Source: Tachypleus tridentatus
Lineage: Eukaryota > Arthropoda > Merostomata > Xiphosura > Limulidae
Direction: 5' to 3'
Assembly: GCF_004210375.1 (NCBI RefSeq)
Contig: NC_134835.1
Coordinates: forward strand, 67,176,447 to 67,240,446
DNA: 64,000 nucleotides
The notes under the pieces are model-generated. The model was not told the DNA's origin. It saw only the letters and a list, made by a program, of their open reading frames with translations, and did not search any database. The translations under genes were made by a program, and so were the position numbers. Below, in pieces: positions 1 to 12,904 of this stretch (position 1 is the first letter of the stretch; every line of letters begins with the position of its first letter).

Positions 1-81
1 CAGTGGTTCACAGCTCTGACCATGCGTGCTAGAAAGGAAGGTCGAATAAAAGATGATATCCTTCTGAGTAACCTATTGAAT
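1..81 (+). CDS. Bestrophin exon a (cut by window edge)
   Basis: Reads [19 protein letters not shown] and on to LLN, then a strong donor GTAAGT at 82. It ends in phase 0. The upstream part of the exon is outside the window. Confidence 0.9.
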
Positions 82-3000
82 GTAAGTTTTCAGTGTTGTG
101 TACCATTTACAAACATTTTAAAACTTGCAATGTACTTTTCAGATCCATACATTTTACATACATGATTAATGTTTTTATCATTATGATTTTAACAAAGTAG
201 TTAGAAAATCCCCGTTCACATTAATGGTCTAAAAAAACAAATGCTCTGATCTCATTGACCATCAACTTCAAGTTCCCCATTTTAGAATTACTGGGATGGA
301 TATGGTATAGTATTTAGCATGTAACTGAGGGTTTGTGGTTTGCTTCACACTTTTATTCTGCAGGTACACTGTAAGAATGAAAGTCAAATCCCACTATGTT
401 ATTAAATAAGAGTATTTCAAGAACTGTCAGTGGGTGTTATTGAATATTTGCCCTTCTACCTAATCTGTCAATTCAAAATTAGAGATCACTTTGTGCAGAT
501 AGTTTTGAAGAATTAACCTTTCCATGAAAAGCTTAAAATAAATGAATTAAAATATTTTACTAGCCTACAAATCTAGTAACAGTTTTACTATGGAGCTTAA
601 AGAACTATTTAAGAAAAGTCAGATTTCTACAAAGAAATTGCAAATTTAAAACATTATATAGGCATTTTATAGTAAATAAACAACCTTAAACACCAGTTTA
701 TGGATAATGAAGTATTAATGAAACCTTATATTTATTTTTAGGTTTATTTTGTAATTTACAAATATAATACATTTTCAGGAAATGCATACATTTCGTGGGA
801 ATTGTGGAATGCTGTTCAGTTATGACTGGATTAGTATTCCTCTTGTGTACACACAGGTGAGTGTCAGCTTTCAAATATTTCAAATACTTATCAACATTTT
901 CTGACATCAAATGTTTTGACTTTTATGTTTGTTTAAATTTTCTGCACTTACCTACAGAATAGATCTTTCAAATATGAGATGTCTTGAAAATTTAGGGAAA
1001 GTATTTTGAAAAACATATGAACCCAGGACTGAAAACAAGCTATATTCTAACTTCTGTGGATAAAATATAGTTAATTATCATTTGTAATAAGATGTGTTTC
1101 TTTCTCTGAATGAAATAAGCTTTAGTGTGATAAGACATGTAAAATTAATGTAATAAAATTCGTGTATGTCATTTGAAAAAATATGAGGTGAGTCTAAGTA
1201 GTTGATTTTTACTATAATTTACCCTTTTAGCAATAGTTCTAAGATTTTAACAGTTTTCAAAGTGTGCGAGTAGGGTCTTTTAGTGATTATATAGGAAGGT
1301 TAACATCTGATTATGAGAAGGCTGGGCTATTATTGTACTTTTTTCTTCAGCTTTTTTTTTAATTTTAAGTTATTTCTCATCTTGAACATGTGCTAGATGA
1401 AAACAAGATCAAATAAAATGATCACATTAATTCTGAGCTTATTAATAAAACAGTTTGGAAGCTTAAAGAATAATAGTTCCAAATACTTCTAGGTTTGGAA
1501 GAAAAGGAAGGCTTGGATGAGTGAGCCACATGATAGTATTTTTTTGTTTGTGTAAGACTTTTCATTTTTTGTGCTTTACCTGACATAAATGAAGGAATCT
1601 ATATAAATATAATAGTACTGTCTGTTGTATGTCAATATAACTACTTTTACAAACTGTGGATGTATCTTTTCCAAAATTGGTACAAATGTTCATTAGCTCA
1701 ATTTGATGCATACAAATTTTGAACTTTACCTTTGGTAGTTTTTATGGCTGTTTTTGCATTTTTTTACCACTTCATTCCTTGTTGATGGATCTTCCAGATT
1801 TGGCAAGAAGGTTTGTTGGGTCTACGCAGAGATACATGCAAACTTGTGGTTTTACATTCAGTTTTTATTCCCTCCAAAATTTTCTGAGCTCTTCTGTTTG
1901 ACAAATTGATGGAAATCCATGTAAATATAACAAGCTACATTTGTTTCTGTCTGTCAGGTTGGTTTAAAGCTAGAATGAACAAAAACGTACAATTAAAAAT
2001 GAAAATTGCCATCAGTTCAACAATTTTCCATCTTCATAATTGATTTATGTAGTATATGTGGCTCAGTTCTGCTACATCTGTTGTGTTGGTTTCCATGAAA
2101 TCTTCATTTCCTTCCAAAGTTCTTCACACTTGCCATTGATCTTCAGTATGGAATGAAAGGAAAATTCATCCAACTGTTGAAATTTTTGGCCACAAATAAA
2201 ACCTTACAGTGAGTGAATTAACTTATAAAGGAGAAAGGATTGGATGTAGTTTCCAGAGAAGTATCTCGTGGAGTTAAACATTGTTCACTGTAAACTTTCT
2301 TAGCTCTACCATAGTAAGTTAGCAAACAGTTTCAGTGTTGTAAGGGTTTTTTTAGACCACCTATATTCATTATGCAATGAGATTTGTGTCACGAAAACTG
2401 AAACAAATTACCATCAAAGAGATTATGAATTGTCATGAATTCTATTGCTAGGGTGGTTGCTGTATGGGGAATAATTTAATTTTCAGTCCAGGATTTTCAT
2501 TTTTAATAGTTTTTTTTTTTTTTTTTGATAGATATCTCTAGGTGTTTTGACAAAACATTGAAGAAACTGAAAGTAGACATTTTAAAGTATCAAATATATA
2601 TTTTTCAAAAAAAAGCTGAAAATTAAACAATTGGGCTAGAAATACCTTAATAGTCTTATGGAGGAAAAATACATTGTGTTCTAGTTAATCAGATTCTTAA
2701 GCCGTCCAAACCATGCACTGTTGTCTGTGGCATGGCAACTAGAATGTTAGGTTGTATCTACATAAATGCAAGTCTAAAGAAGTTATTTCTTTGTTTAGAC
2801 CACATTTAGTGTTGTGTTCCATAATGGTCTCTTCGTCTTAGGAAGAACGTTAGTTTGTTGAAAAGGGTTTAGTAAAGAAATGAGGACAATATCTAAGATG
2901 GATAGGTTGTCATATAAGTACAAATGGAAATCTGTGAAATTGACTTCTCATAGACTTAGAGCAAGTGTGAGAGTTTTAACTTCCAGGATATAGATAGTGT

Positions 3001-4445
3001 TGGTGATTCATCTTTTTCATAGTTATTGGTGAAAGTCATAGGGCTAGGGGATATAAAATATAGATTAGGACCTGGTTGAAATAAGATAGCTTAATTTTTT
3101 TCTAACAAGGTGGTTGAATTCTGAAATGTGTTGCCTTCAGATGTGAGTGAAGTTTAAGGGAAGGCTTTGTAAGTAATTGAATAATTGACTTTGAATGTTT
3201 TATTTTTAAAGTTTAGTTTAATGGATGGAATAGTCTAGATAAATCTAAAAGTCTCTTATTTGTAAATTGTGTTTGAGTCAGGCCTAGTGGTTAGCATGTC
3301 TAGATTCAAACTGAGATTTCAATGTTTACAACTTACCATCACAATAATATGCTCATGCTTTGAGGCCATGTACATACTATAAGAATGACAATCAGATCTC
3401 AGTATTTAATCATGTTGGAGTAGTGTAAGAGTTTGGAATGGTTTCTGTTAACTAGCTGTCTTTCCTATAATTTGTTAATTCTGAATTATGGATGTATAAT
3501 ATAACCTTTGTGTAAAAATTATTTTTATCATGAATATTGTGTTAAGTCTTTTGTTAATATACTCAATCAAACTTTTGGACTTGAAGTTTTGGTAGAAAAG
3601 AAGAAACTGTACAATTTGTAGATGTGCATTTTCAGTAAAAACTGAGACTTCTTTGAGGGAGTTCTTACTACCTTTTTATTCTTTTTAAATGTTTTCATAT
3701 GTTTAGAAAACTTGTTTTTGTTGGTAATTTAAGAAGAAACTGCATTCATGTTTTATGGTACTTTCATTTAAAGATCAAAATTAAATATGTACTTTCAAAA
3801 GTAAAATGTGTATTACCTGCTCTACACCTTAATTTAAACTTGTTAACACATTCACAAATCTGTTGTAAGGAGATGGGACTAAAGGTCAGCATTTTACACT
3901 TTCAGTATACACTAAAACATTGGTTTAACAAACAATACAGCTGTCTGTTATAAGCAAGTGCCAATATTTAAAAGTAGTGTGAACATTGTGTTGTACCCAT
4001 GATGATCTAATGCACTAGTGCTATAAGAGTGATTGATATGTGAACAAAGTCAGTCATTTTCTCTGTTTTTTACATTTAATAAACAAGACATAGAATATGC
4101 ATCTTAGGTTTACCCTGAGGGAGTTTATACTGAGAGTGAAATTTGGGCTTTAGATGGTTTATTATAGTTGACTTGTACATTATGCATAGATATCTTTTTG
4201 GAATAACATTCCTTTTCGCTTTACGTAAACTGACATTGTGGTATGTGGTCCTGTTAATGTTTAATGTAGTAATCTAAGTTTTTAGAAAAGATAGCTTAGC
4301 ATTTTATATTTTCATATTTACTTGCAAATACTTGCAAAGATTTTTGTTAAAGTATATTAATTTACCTCATTATATAACATATATAAATGTCTCTATCACA
4401 GCAGTACTACTTTCTCAAGTCTAACTACTTGTTCAGATTGGTGCG

Positions 4446-4482
<37 letters not shown>

Positions 4483-7053
4483 TTCAGAAATTATGTAAAA
4501 CAATAAAGCTAATGAAGTACAGTAATTGTTTGCAAAGAGTGTTTATAAGAGCACATGGAAATATGCTGGTGATGAACCATAAATTATTTTCTTTCATAGG
4601 TTGTGACTTTAGCAATTTACACATACTTCATTGCATCTGTTATGGGGAGACAGTATTTAGATCCAGACAAAGGATATCCTGGATACGAAGTAGATCTTTA
4701 TATTCCCATATTTACAATTCTGCAATTTTTCTTCTATATGGGTTGGTTAAAGGTGAGTAAAATGTCTTTTATTATAAATAAGGAGTCTGACACTCGACTG
4801 TAGTTGTAAGAATTATTAATACCCTCATTTGTTAAGTTGCCATTTTTTTGTTAATTTACTGACAAGTTTTTGTTGATTATACAGATTTTAGCTATGAATG
4901 GGGAGCTATTCCATGACAGTTTTTGATTGTTTATTAACTATCTAAAAATAATTATGTAAGCATGACCAAAAGCTTTCAAAAAATTATATTACTATAAAAA
5001 TAATCTGAAATATTTATGAATTATAGATTTTATTCAAATGTCACTTTATAATGTTCCCCGTAGTTAATGTCGGTGAATTTATTATTTGTCCTTTTTTGCA
5101 CTTTAACATTAGCTTGATATTGGAAAGTAGTGTTTAAAACTGTTAACCAATTTTTAAAGCATAAAAAAATATTTGTTTATGATTAATAGGTAGCAGAACA
5201 GTTAATTAATCCTTTTGGGGAAGATGATGATGACTTTGAGTTGAACTGGTGCTTGGACAGAAACCTTGTGGTGTGTATGCTTTCTTACAATAAAGTAATT
5301 ATAGTGTGTATGTCATATTTCTTTTGATAATGAAATATTTATGCATACATGCAGTATTTGTAATGTATCAAATTTTCTTTGCACAATTTATAGAAACATG
5401 TCGTGTGATATTAAAGAACCACAAGTGACTGATATTCATTATTTATATTCAAATCCCTTTTTATGTAATTATTGATCCCTTTTTGTTGATTGCAAAAACT
5501 TGAATTTTCTGTTTCTTTTGTTTTTACTTTTTGTTTACATTCTCTTGTTTCTTAGAACTAAAAAAAGCTGTTTAAGTGACTGTAATAACAAAATTAAAGT
5601 ACAATTGTGCATTGGGTATTGCTTTCAGTTAATAACCTTGTTTTTGCTCTTGTCTTAGTTATATTTAATGACTTAGTCACAGTATAAGTTTACTATCAAA
5701 CAAGTACCATGTGTTGTGTTTAGCAACTTTTGATGTGAATTTTCTTTCCATTTAGATATCATTTCTGATAGTAGATGAGATGTGTCAACGGCACCCTCGC
5801 CTCATCAAGGATCAGTACTGGGATGAACTGGAGCCTCAGCTTCCATACACAAAATCATCATTTGCTCTTCGTACTCAACCTCACTTAGGTTCTGCTGTCA
5901 ACTTAGAGTAAGTTAAGCAGACGATGTTGAATATTTCTTTTGTTTCATTTTGATTATACTATGTCTTATGGAAACGTTTTGTGAATTATCCTTGAAAATC
6001 CACTTTCATATAATTTTCCATGATAAACATCTCTTGGTGAAATCAAGAAACTGTAGTTTTGACTAAGAAAAAAATTGTCAGGTGTTAAAACATCAACATT
6101 CAGAAAACTTAATAGCATTACATGTGTATACATATTCATTTTGGTATTGTTACTAAGATGTGTTTTTAGACATAACTATTTTTTGTTTCTAGTATTACAT
6201 TTTCTATACTTTGTGGAAATTATGACAATCTAAAAAAAAATCAACTGTTGTAATTTTTTTAAATTTTAGTATTAATCCAGAGGAAGCTGAATTTGTTCCC
6301 ATGGAAACCATCTTAGAAGAGGATTGTGGACAAGGAAACATCTACAATAGTCCTCCAGTCAGCCCCAGCACAGAGTTGCTTTATCCAGGTTTCCCTCAAC
6401 CAGAGAAGCCCACCACTCCAAACATTGATGAAACAGGATCTCAATCAGGCATGAAAGTTTTCCCAGATTTTCCTGGAAGCAGGATTTTAAATATGTTGAT
6501 TGGTCACAATAGTTCTGAGAATGTTGCACAAACTCCTAAAAAAGAAGGAAATTTGATGCCCACTTTCACGCTAAAAACACCGTGTCGAAAATTACGTTCT
6601 AGTTCCATGAATGAGAGCTTAAAGAATCATCAGAATGAAGTAAATTGTGATCAGCAGTTAGGTGTAGGACAACAAAAGTCCCAAGGGGATTCAAAATGGG
6701 ATGCTGCAGGGACAACCGAGGAACGAACTTCACTCATTATAGATATTCCTGCTGAAACAAATCCTCCAGATGGCCCTACTACTTTCTCTGAATATTTATA
6801 CACAAAGGTAGAGGGCATTGAACCAATCAAAACTGAAGAAAATACTGTAGATGAAGAGAAAAAATTGGTTGTACTTGAAGGACAAAACGATTGGTCTAAA
6901 GATACAATTGTAGATGTTTGCTCTGATCCTGACACTCCAACAGAAGTGCGATCACCGTATGAACCATTATCTTCAAGAGAGAGTCTTACTACCTATGTTG
7001 AAAGTAACCAAAGCACTGTCAGTAGTTACACTCAACTCTTAGGGAAACAGTAA
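1..7053 (+). CDS. Bestrophin-family chloride channel, 3' part (6 exons)
   Basis: Calcium-activated anion channel of the plasma membrane; only the C-terminal part of the gene lies here. Six exons (1-81, 779-856, 4600-4752, 5190-5270, 5756-5907, 6270-7053) join in frame across GT-AG introns into about 442 residues. Hallmarks seen: [20 protein letters not shown], the transmembrane stretch ending [20 protein letters not shown], the acidic calcium clasp GEDDDDFE, then [14 protein letters not shown] and [12 protein letters not shown]. These align residue for residue with the vertebrate bestrophin core as I remember it, starting near residue 194 of human BEST1. The last exon carries about 260 residues of Ser/Thr/Pro/Glu-rich tail without a recognisable domain; such tails vary widely in this family. 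The pore neck and start codon lie upstream of the window. Which paralogue it is cannot be decided here. Confidence 0.95.
318..490 (+). repeat. Very old SINE-C/A-like relic in bestrophin intron
   Basis: A decayed stretch in intron 82-778. It follows the SINE central domain: a run like 'gtaagaatgaaagtcaaatc', then 'agtgggtgttattgaatatt', then an 'attcaaaattagagat' end. Heavily diverged, and the head is not recognisable. Confidence 0.4.
779..856 (+). CDS. Bestrophin exon b
   Basis: 26 codons, EMHTFRGNC...[10 protein letters not shown]. Acceptor is TTTTCAG at 772-778 and donor GTGAGT at 857. Phase 0 at both ends. Confidence 0.95.
2690..3190 (+). mobile_element. Decayed non-LTR (LINE) retrotransposon 3' end
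   Basis: This lies in bestrophin intron 857-4599. Conceptual translation in drifting frames shows the end of a LINE reverse-transcriptase ORF: an 'ATRMLGCIY' segment near 2740, a decayed '[21 protein letters not shown]' section, and near 3105 'NKVVEFWNVLPSDV'-like residues, a typical CR1/Jockey-type terminus. Many stops and shifts mark an ancient dead copy. The clade was not resolved. Confidence 0.6.
3281..3490 (+). repeat. Diverged SINE, family C
   Basis: Starts with a tRNA-like 'ggcctagtggttagcatg' (A-box-like). Continues with a degraded central domain ('gaatgacaatcagatctcag', 'gagtagtgtaagagtttgg', 'taactagctgtctttcct') and an 'aattctgaatta' end. Same layout as the copy at 42983. No clear target duplication. 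Confidence 0.55.
4449..4480. repeat. (AC)n microsatellite
   Basis: About 16 uninterrupted AC units, 119 bp before a bestrophin exon. Confidence 0.97.
4600..4752 (+). CDS. Bestrophin exon c
   Basis: 51 codons from [10 protein letters not shown] to FFFYMGWLK, covering the last transmembrane region. Acceptor is TTTCATAG, donor GTGAGT at 4753. Phase 0 at both ends. Confidence 0.96.
5190..5270 (+). CDS. Bestrophin exon d (calcium clasp)
   Basis: 27 codons, [20 protein letters not shown]...DRNLV. The acidic run matches the family's Ca2+-binding clasp. Donor is GTGTGT, a non-optimal but accepted sequence. Confidence 0.95.
5756..5907 (+). CDS. Bestrophin exon e
   Basis: [15 protein letters not shown]...LGSAVNL plus two bases of a split codon. 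Acceptor TTTAG, donor GTAAGT at 5908. The GA|T codon is completed by the next exon to give Asp. Confidence 0.95.
6270..7053 (+). CDS. Bestrophin last coding exon with C-terminal tail
   Basis: Begins [14 protein letters not shown], the equivalent of the vertebrate 'DITL..EDMQF' segment, and runs open to TAA at 7051-7053. About 260 residues of low-complexity polar tail with Pro-rich patches (for example [20 protein letters not shown]) and acidic stretches; no domain recognised. An ATG at 6301 is internal, not a start. Confidence 0.93.
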
Positions 7054-8508
7054 TTATTTTGTTCCCTTCTAATTGTTTAATGTGATGATTTGAGAATCTT
7101 GTTTATATGTTTATGCTTTCCCTATGATGTTCTTATACAAGCTGTATTATTTAAATCCTGTTGCTAAATTATGGCTTATAAATTATTAGTAGCTAAGTCT
7201 GGGTATCATTTTGTCAGAGTATTTTCTCTTGGAATGTAATACCATAGCAAGTTTATGTAATTTAGTTTCTTGTCTAATGGTACTTGTCAGTACATGCTAT
7301 ATCAATTTATAATTTATGTAGTTGAGATATATGTATAAAGCTTAACGATTTTGGTAACAGTTGAAGTTTATTTTCCTTGTAACTTATGTGAAAGCTAGTT
7401 ATTTTCTTGGTAACTTCTTGAACTAATTAATATGTTTGTAACTATGTATATTACAACCTAATATAGGGTTCTTTTCCACCATGTGATTATCAGCATAATA
7501 TGCTTTGATTGTGAACTTTATATATATTGTGAAAATATCGTAACAAACATACTAATTACTACTTGTTAAATACCAAAGCTACAGTTTTTTACAACAAAAT
7601 TGAAACTGAGAAAATTTTAATGAGCAGTCAGCTTAGCAGACATTTCATAAGATATACTTTATTCTCTTTAATATTACTTTCATTAGAAGTATTGATTAGA
7701 ATATTTAATACATATGTTTTATTATTATTTCTTTATTTTTGTTATGGTTTTACTGTAGTTTATTTTGCATATTTGTATAGTATATGGATCTAAGATTAGC
7801 TTATAACGTTTTTTAAGTTGGCAGAACCTTGTGAAATATTGTTTTCAGCTACAAAATATTTTTAAAGTGAGGGTACCCAAGTGATAGTACCAATTTTTAT
7901 GGGTCATTTCTTAAAGGTACTCTTGGAGAATTATTATTGTAGTATTAGAATCATTATTGTAGTTATGGCTTTGGAGAGTATTCCTATAGAATCATTTTTG
8001 TGGTGACTGGTGTTTTTTTGTATTAAGTTGGTTACTTAATATTTAGTAGCTAACAAATATTTCAGTGATCAGTGTTTGCTGTGAAAACTGTTATTGTGAT
8101 GACAGTGTGAATTAGCATTAGTATAAAACTGTTAGAGTAGTGAGCATACCATATGACTGCTTTAGAACTTTAAGATATCTTTGTTTTTCTTATGACTTTA
8201 TAATGGTGTAATTATTTTTTCATTTCATGAAGTGGAATTTTATGTGTAGTTGCTGTTTACAAATAACTGTTATAAACTATTTAGATAGTGTGATAACAAA
8301 GGTTGCATTTTCAGGGTTATCAGTATTAATAACTAAGTTATTTTATCTTAAATGTGTGTTGTTTAAGTGATTGACTGTTCTAACCAACATTGAACATATT
8401 AATATATTCTCTCCTGATTAGTAAAAAATTTGCCATAATTCATTTAAAAGAAAAAAAAACGAATTTGTTAATTAATGTTGGATTAATGATATAGTTCTTC
8501 AAAGTGAA

Positions 8509-8514
8509 AATAAA
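8509..8514 (+). terminator. Candidate polyadenylation signal AATAAA
   Basis: First canonical hexamer I found after the bestrophin stop codon, 1456 bp downstream; another lies at 8846-8851. Position is compatible with a 3' UTR end, but A+T-rich DNA yields many chance hits. Confidence 0.25.
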
Positions 8515-8643
8515 TGTTTAGTTATCATACCAATCAATTTGAATTTTGAAAAGAAAACAACAAGGAGTTATCAACAGCCATGGCTGTAATTAGATGTCAA
8601 ATCATTCAAGAGATGGAGCTATGAGCTGAAAGTTTGTACTTGG

Positions 8644-8745
8644 GGGAAAAAGAACTCATGCTATGTATGATCTGGTATACCAAGTTTCTGAACATATTTT
8701 TAAGTGTGGTATACCAGATCATACATAGCATGAGTTCTTTTTCCC
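8644..8745. repeat. Perfect 39-bp inverted repeat, 24-nt loop
   Basis: Left arm 8644-8682 (begins gggaaaaagaactcatgc, ends ggtatacca) is exactly complementary to right arm 8707-8745. If transcribed it would form a long unbroken hairpin. It lies 1.6 kb past the bestrophin stop. Either a MITE/fold-back relic or a small-RNA-type hairpin; the sequence alone does not decide. Confidence 0.9.
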
Positions 8746-10279
8746 AATTAAAGATATCTTTAATTTTTGTCTTCCAGAATATATATTTACCGCAAGTTAC
8801 TTTGTGGAAATCTACTTCTAACATAGTTTATTCTGTCAATATTCAAATAAATCCCCATAATGGTAGAGAAACTTGGGGTAAAGTACTAAGTATGATTAAA
8901 AGCTTCCATTTTCTATTATTCACTATTATGTTGTTATTATTTACTGAAAGTTTATTATTTCAGAGTCAGCAAGGAATTTGTTTTTCTGCAACTGAATTCT
9001 TATTACAAAGATTTTTGTAAAAATACATTTAAAATAATCCCGGAAATGTTAGTGAAAATTGAAGGAAGTGCAAGTTTTTGACAAAATATATGAACTTAAC
9101 TGCTTTGCATCAGTTCCAGTTTAATTCTCTTGCTCATTCTTTGGTAGAATCAATGGATTTTTACATGCTATCAGTTATTTGAAAGATGGGTGTCATGAAT
9201 TTGGGTTCATGCTGTTTTACTGAATTTTAGAAAAAATCTTTGAAAGGCTATGCTTAATTGCAACTAAAATAATGGTTATAGTTTCATTTAACGTAAGAGT
9301 CAAATACAAGACATAAAACTGTGAAAGTTGCTATTAGGAAAGAGTTAATATGCTTGAGGTGATGTATTTGTTACAGTGACTTGTATATAAATAGTAAAAA
9401 TAGGTGTGTGAAACCAAAATGAAATATGTATAGTTAATTTTTTGTGAAAGTGTGTGTATGTGTATATATAATAGGTTAACCTTCCTTAGGTATATACAAA
9501 AATGTATGGTTAAAAATCTTATTTTAGCATTTACTTATTATTGTATACAAAAAGTGTAATTATATAGAAAATAGCAGAGTATTAAGCCATCAAAAGTCGT
9601 TCTTTATATTGGCTTTGAACATGTGCATAATGCATGCTATTCCTCTCTACAATATTCATGTAATAAGCTCTTGCAGCTTGTATTTGTCTTGTACCAAAAG
9701 GTCAGAGTATAAGTTTCATTATGTTATGATGAAAAATTGCAAAGAGTAAGTTTAATTTATTGGATAAATACCTCTCTTGTTTGTTTGTGAGTGCTTATTA
9801 CAACTTCAAACATCTTTGTGTGAAGAAAAGTCTGAATTGGTGTATTTCTTTCATTTCCAGGAAAATGATTAGAAAGATGGGTGTATCCATATGATTCTTT
9901 AGTAAAATTTATTCAAGTAATTTGTATTTTTACACTAATGTATAATTGAATTTTCAAATTTAATTGTTTATTATAGAAGCATTTGTTTTCATATATAAAC
10001 TGTTATCATGATTTATTGTGTTTGAAGGTTTAATTGGTATTACGTGCCTTCCTGTTAAAAACCGTAATACTATTTATGTGTATATACATAGTTATGTAAT
10101 ATAACTAGCTTCTGTTTCAATTTTCTGATGTCTTATTTTATACTGTATTGTAATGTGGTAGTCTTGTGAAGTTACTGGTGCACATTCACTATTCATTAAC
10201 CTCCTTATGTAGATCAGGATTATCTCACTGGGTTTTTCTGTAACTCAGTGTTCATATACATCTGATAAATTAGATATTT

Positions 10280-10303
10280 ACACACACACACACACACACA
10301 CAC
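10280..10303. repeat. (CA)n microsatellite
   Basis: Twelve uninterrupted AC repeats. Confidence 0.95.
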
Positions 10304-11381
10304 TTGGTTTGCATAGTTGGTTTTTCCAGTTCAGTTTTCCCAAAATTTTAAAGATTTGTTGCAGAATGAACTTAAGAAGTAATAAATATCCTAAGAAAGA
10401 CATTATTAAAAGTTGTATAAATATTAAGGTAGATAATTCAGTGAATTTTGTATTAAATGTCACATCCCTCTTAAATTGTTTTTGTCTTACCTATTTAAAA
10501 TCAGACACACAGTTAAAGGAACAGTTTAGGAGTGGGTATTTTAAGCTAAATTTATGCTCAGGGAATAGTTCATATGGAAAACAATAGTTAATCAGTGAAA
10601 ATAATTAGAATTTTCCATGTTGCTGTAGAATCTTAAATTATTGTTGGTTGCTGTACTAATTAATAGACACAGCCATTTGTACATAATGTTTTATGAAAAA
10701 AACTTTTAAAGTATAAAGGTTATAGATCTGTTTGTTATTAAATTAAACTTGTAAGATATTACACTGTAGAAAATTTTTTTGCCACCATTTCTTGTAACAG
10801 TTTTGAGGAGATGGTAACCTTTGATGTTAAATAATGTTAACATTAGTTGATTTCATTAAAAGATTCTGTGGATGGTTCAACTATAAAGAAAGATGGATAA
10901 GATTAATGTCCACTCTACTCTGTAAATGACCATGTTGTTTTCCTTGTGTGATGAAAGTTCAATTTAATAACAAGTTTGATTAGTTGTGCTGATGTGTTCC
11001 CAAACTTCAGTATTTAACTGATCATGCTACTTTCTCTGTTGTCCTTAATTGGATATGTTTCATTTTTCAATGTATACTAAAGTGAATAAAATTCAATTGC
11101 TAAATCTGGTTATAAAGCAAAATAATTTTAGAACAAAAGTATCTAGAAGTAAATTCAACACCAGACTGCTCTTCAACATCCATATATTTTGTATTTGTTT
11201 GCTATTTTCTGTAGAGCACATTTCCTCTGAGACACATTGTATTTCTGTGATTGTATTTAGTTTAAAATAAGTTTTAATGCAGTTGTTTACAATTGATGGA
11301 ACTTAAAATGGTCATAAAGTGAAATTATTTGTGATGTTAACCATGTTTAGCACCAAGAAGCTTCTTAGTTTTACTGAAAGC

Positions 11382-11500
11382 CTCTCCAGGAGCACAGTAG
11401 TATGTCTGCGGACTTTCAATGCTAAAAAAACTGACTTTTGATAGCAGTGGTGGGCAGAGTTGCCCTTTGTGTAGCTTTGTGTGTAATTATAAACAATAAG
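11382..11500 (+). repeat. SINE family B copy
   Basis: Diverged head 'ggagcacagtagtatgtctg', then 'gtggtgggcagag' and tail 'gtgtagctttgtg'. Family B is about 125 bp with a tRNA-like (Val-type) head. Confidence 0.75.
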
Positions 11501-12872
11501 TTTTTAGTAAAAAAAAAAATTCTTGCAAGCTGCGAGGACTTAATATTTTCCTTATAGTTAATTCATATAAATTTATGCATTTTCCCTCATAATTGTAGAA
11601 ATTTGTTATTACAATTTTTTTTTCTGCTCTTACAGTTCTTGAATTAATTTTTGTGTATGCAGACACTGGCTAATGATAGATTTATTGTAAAATCGTATGT
11701 GAGTGTATATTATACACTTAAGTTTGTGTTATATTTCAGAGTCCATCTAAATGTATTGGAAAAATAAAATGTTTAATAAAGGTATATCAGTCAGTAATTC
11801 AATGCTAGTATAGTTGAACACAGCTTTTTACACAATGTTCTTGATGGATAAGTGTATTCTTCTCGTATTTTGAATTAAAACTTTGATAGAACAATTTCCT
11901 TTCACTTACTATTGTAGTACTGCTTTTGTTTTTTTCTCAATAGTCTTGTTGAAAGTTTACAATGGCATATTTTTAAATATTTATGAAATGATCTCCATAC
12001 ACAAGAATAACCAGTACAAATCTATTTAGGCTTGTTTTTTTCTTTAAGCTGTTTGTGTTATAAGCAAATGAAAGAAGAAATAATCTGTTCCTTGTTATGT
12101 TTCTATCAAAAAATTTCTTTATATCTCAAATTATTTTACTTAGTGTCAACAAACGACATAATTGTTTCTTGCCTTTATTTAGAAAATATATCATTCATGT
12201 GGTTTATTGTCTGTTATCAGCAAATACTGCTTCTCACCAGATACAGTTTTGTATCTCACAAAAGGAATATTTTCTGTCTTGTTAGGTATATTTCCTTTCC
12301 GTTATTAGATTACATTTTTCTTAAATTGTTTTTTCCTTTTCTCTGTAACCAGGAAATATCATTTCTCTTCAACAAATAAGTTATTCTCTAGCATCAGGGA
12401 ATACCATCGTTTTGTTTTTTAAAACTGATCCTCTGATACACTTGTCCATGCTGAAGCAGTTTATATAAATCAAATATTTGATCAGACATGTGATACAAAA
12501 TACAAGTGGCTGTCTATTTATCTTGGTTTATAATGGTCTCACATGCTTTGTTTTATTTTTTGATATTTTATAGTGAATTGTAGAGCTTAAAGCTAACTTT
12601 ATTTATTCATAAGCCATGGTTAGGCATGAAAAAATACATTTAGGTATTTCATTCATGTGAAGAGAGATTGGATGAATGGAAGCTGACAAGTATGCTGTTG
12701 AAAATTAGCCACAAGTGTTTGAGCATTATGAACATAATGAATTATTCTCGAATCAATAGTATAGTTGTTAAGACAGCTAGCTGGTGGATGAATCAGTTCT
12801 TGGTCCACATCATGAGATATCTGGTTCATTGCAATCATAAGGTGTATTGTCTGAGATTAAATCAGATATTAC

Positions 12873-12904
12873 CTTTAGACTGTGAATGCCATCACAGTCT
12901 AAAG
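12873..12904. repeat. 13-bp perfect hairpin
   Basis: Arms ctttagactgtga and tcacagtctaaag are separated by six bases. No tRNA or known RNA fold is evident around it. Confidence 0.7.

Larger units (their letters stand above)
7054..11380 (+). other. Bestrophin 3' UTR and downstream DNA, no gene seen
   Basis: T-rich, A+T-rich sequence with no coding ORF that resembles a protein. AATAAA-type hexamers occur at 8509 and 8846. It holds the 39-bp inverted repeat and a (CA)n run. The same plus-strand T excess continues to roughly 13.8 kb, so the transcript may be long; that is inference. Confidence 0.45.

Noticed and set aside
4449-4480. Tandem AC run considered as a CRISPR-like or regulatory array
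   Set aside because: Plain dinucleotide microsatellite. No direct-repeat/spacer pattern exists anywhere in this eukaryotic window.
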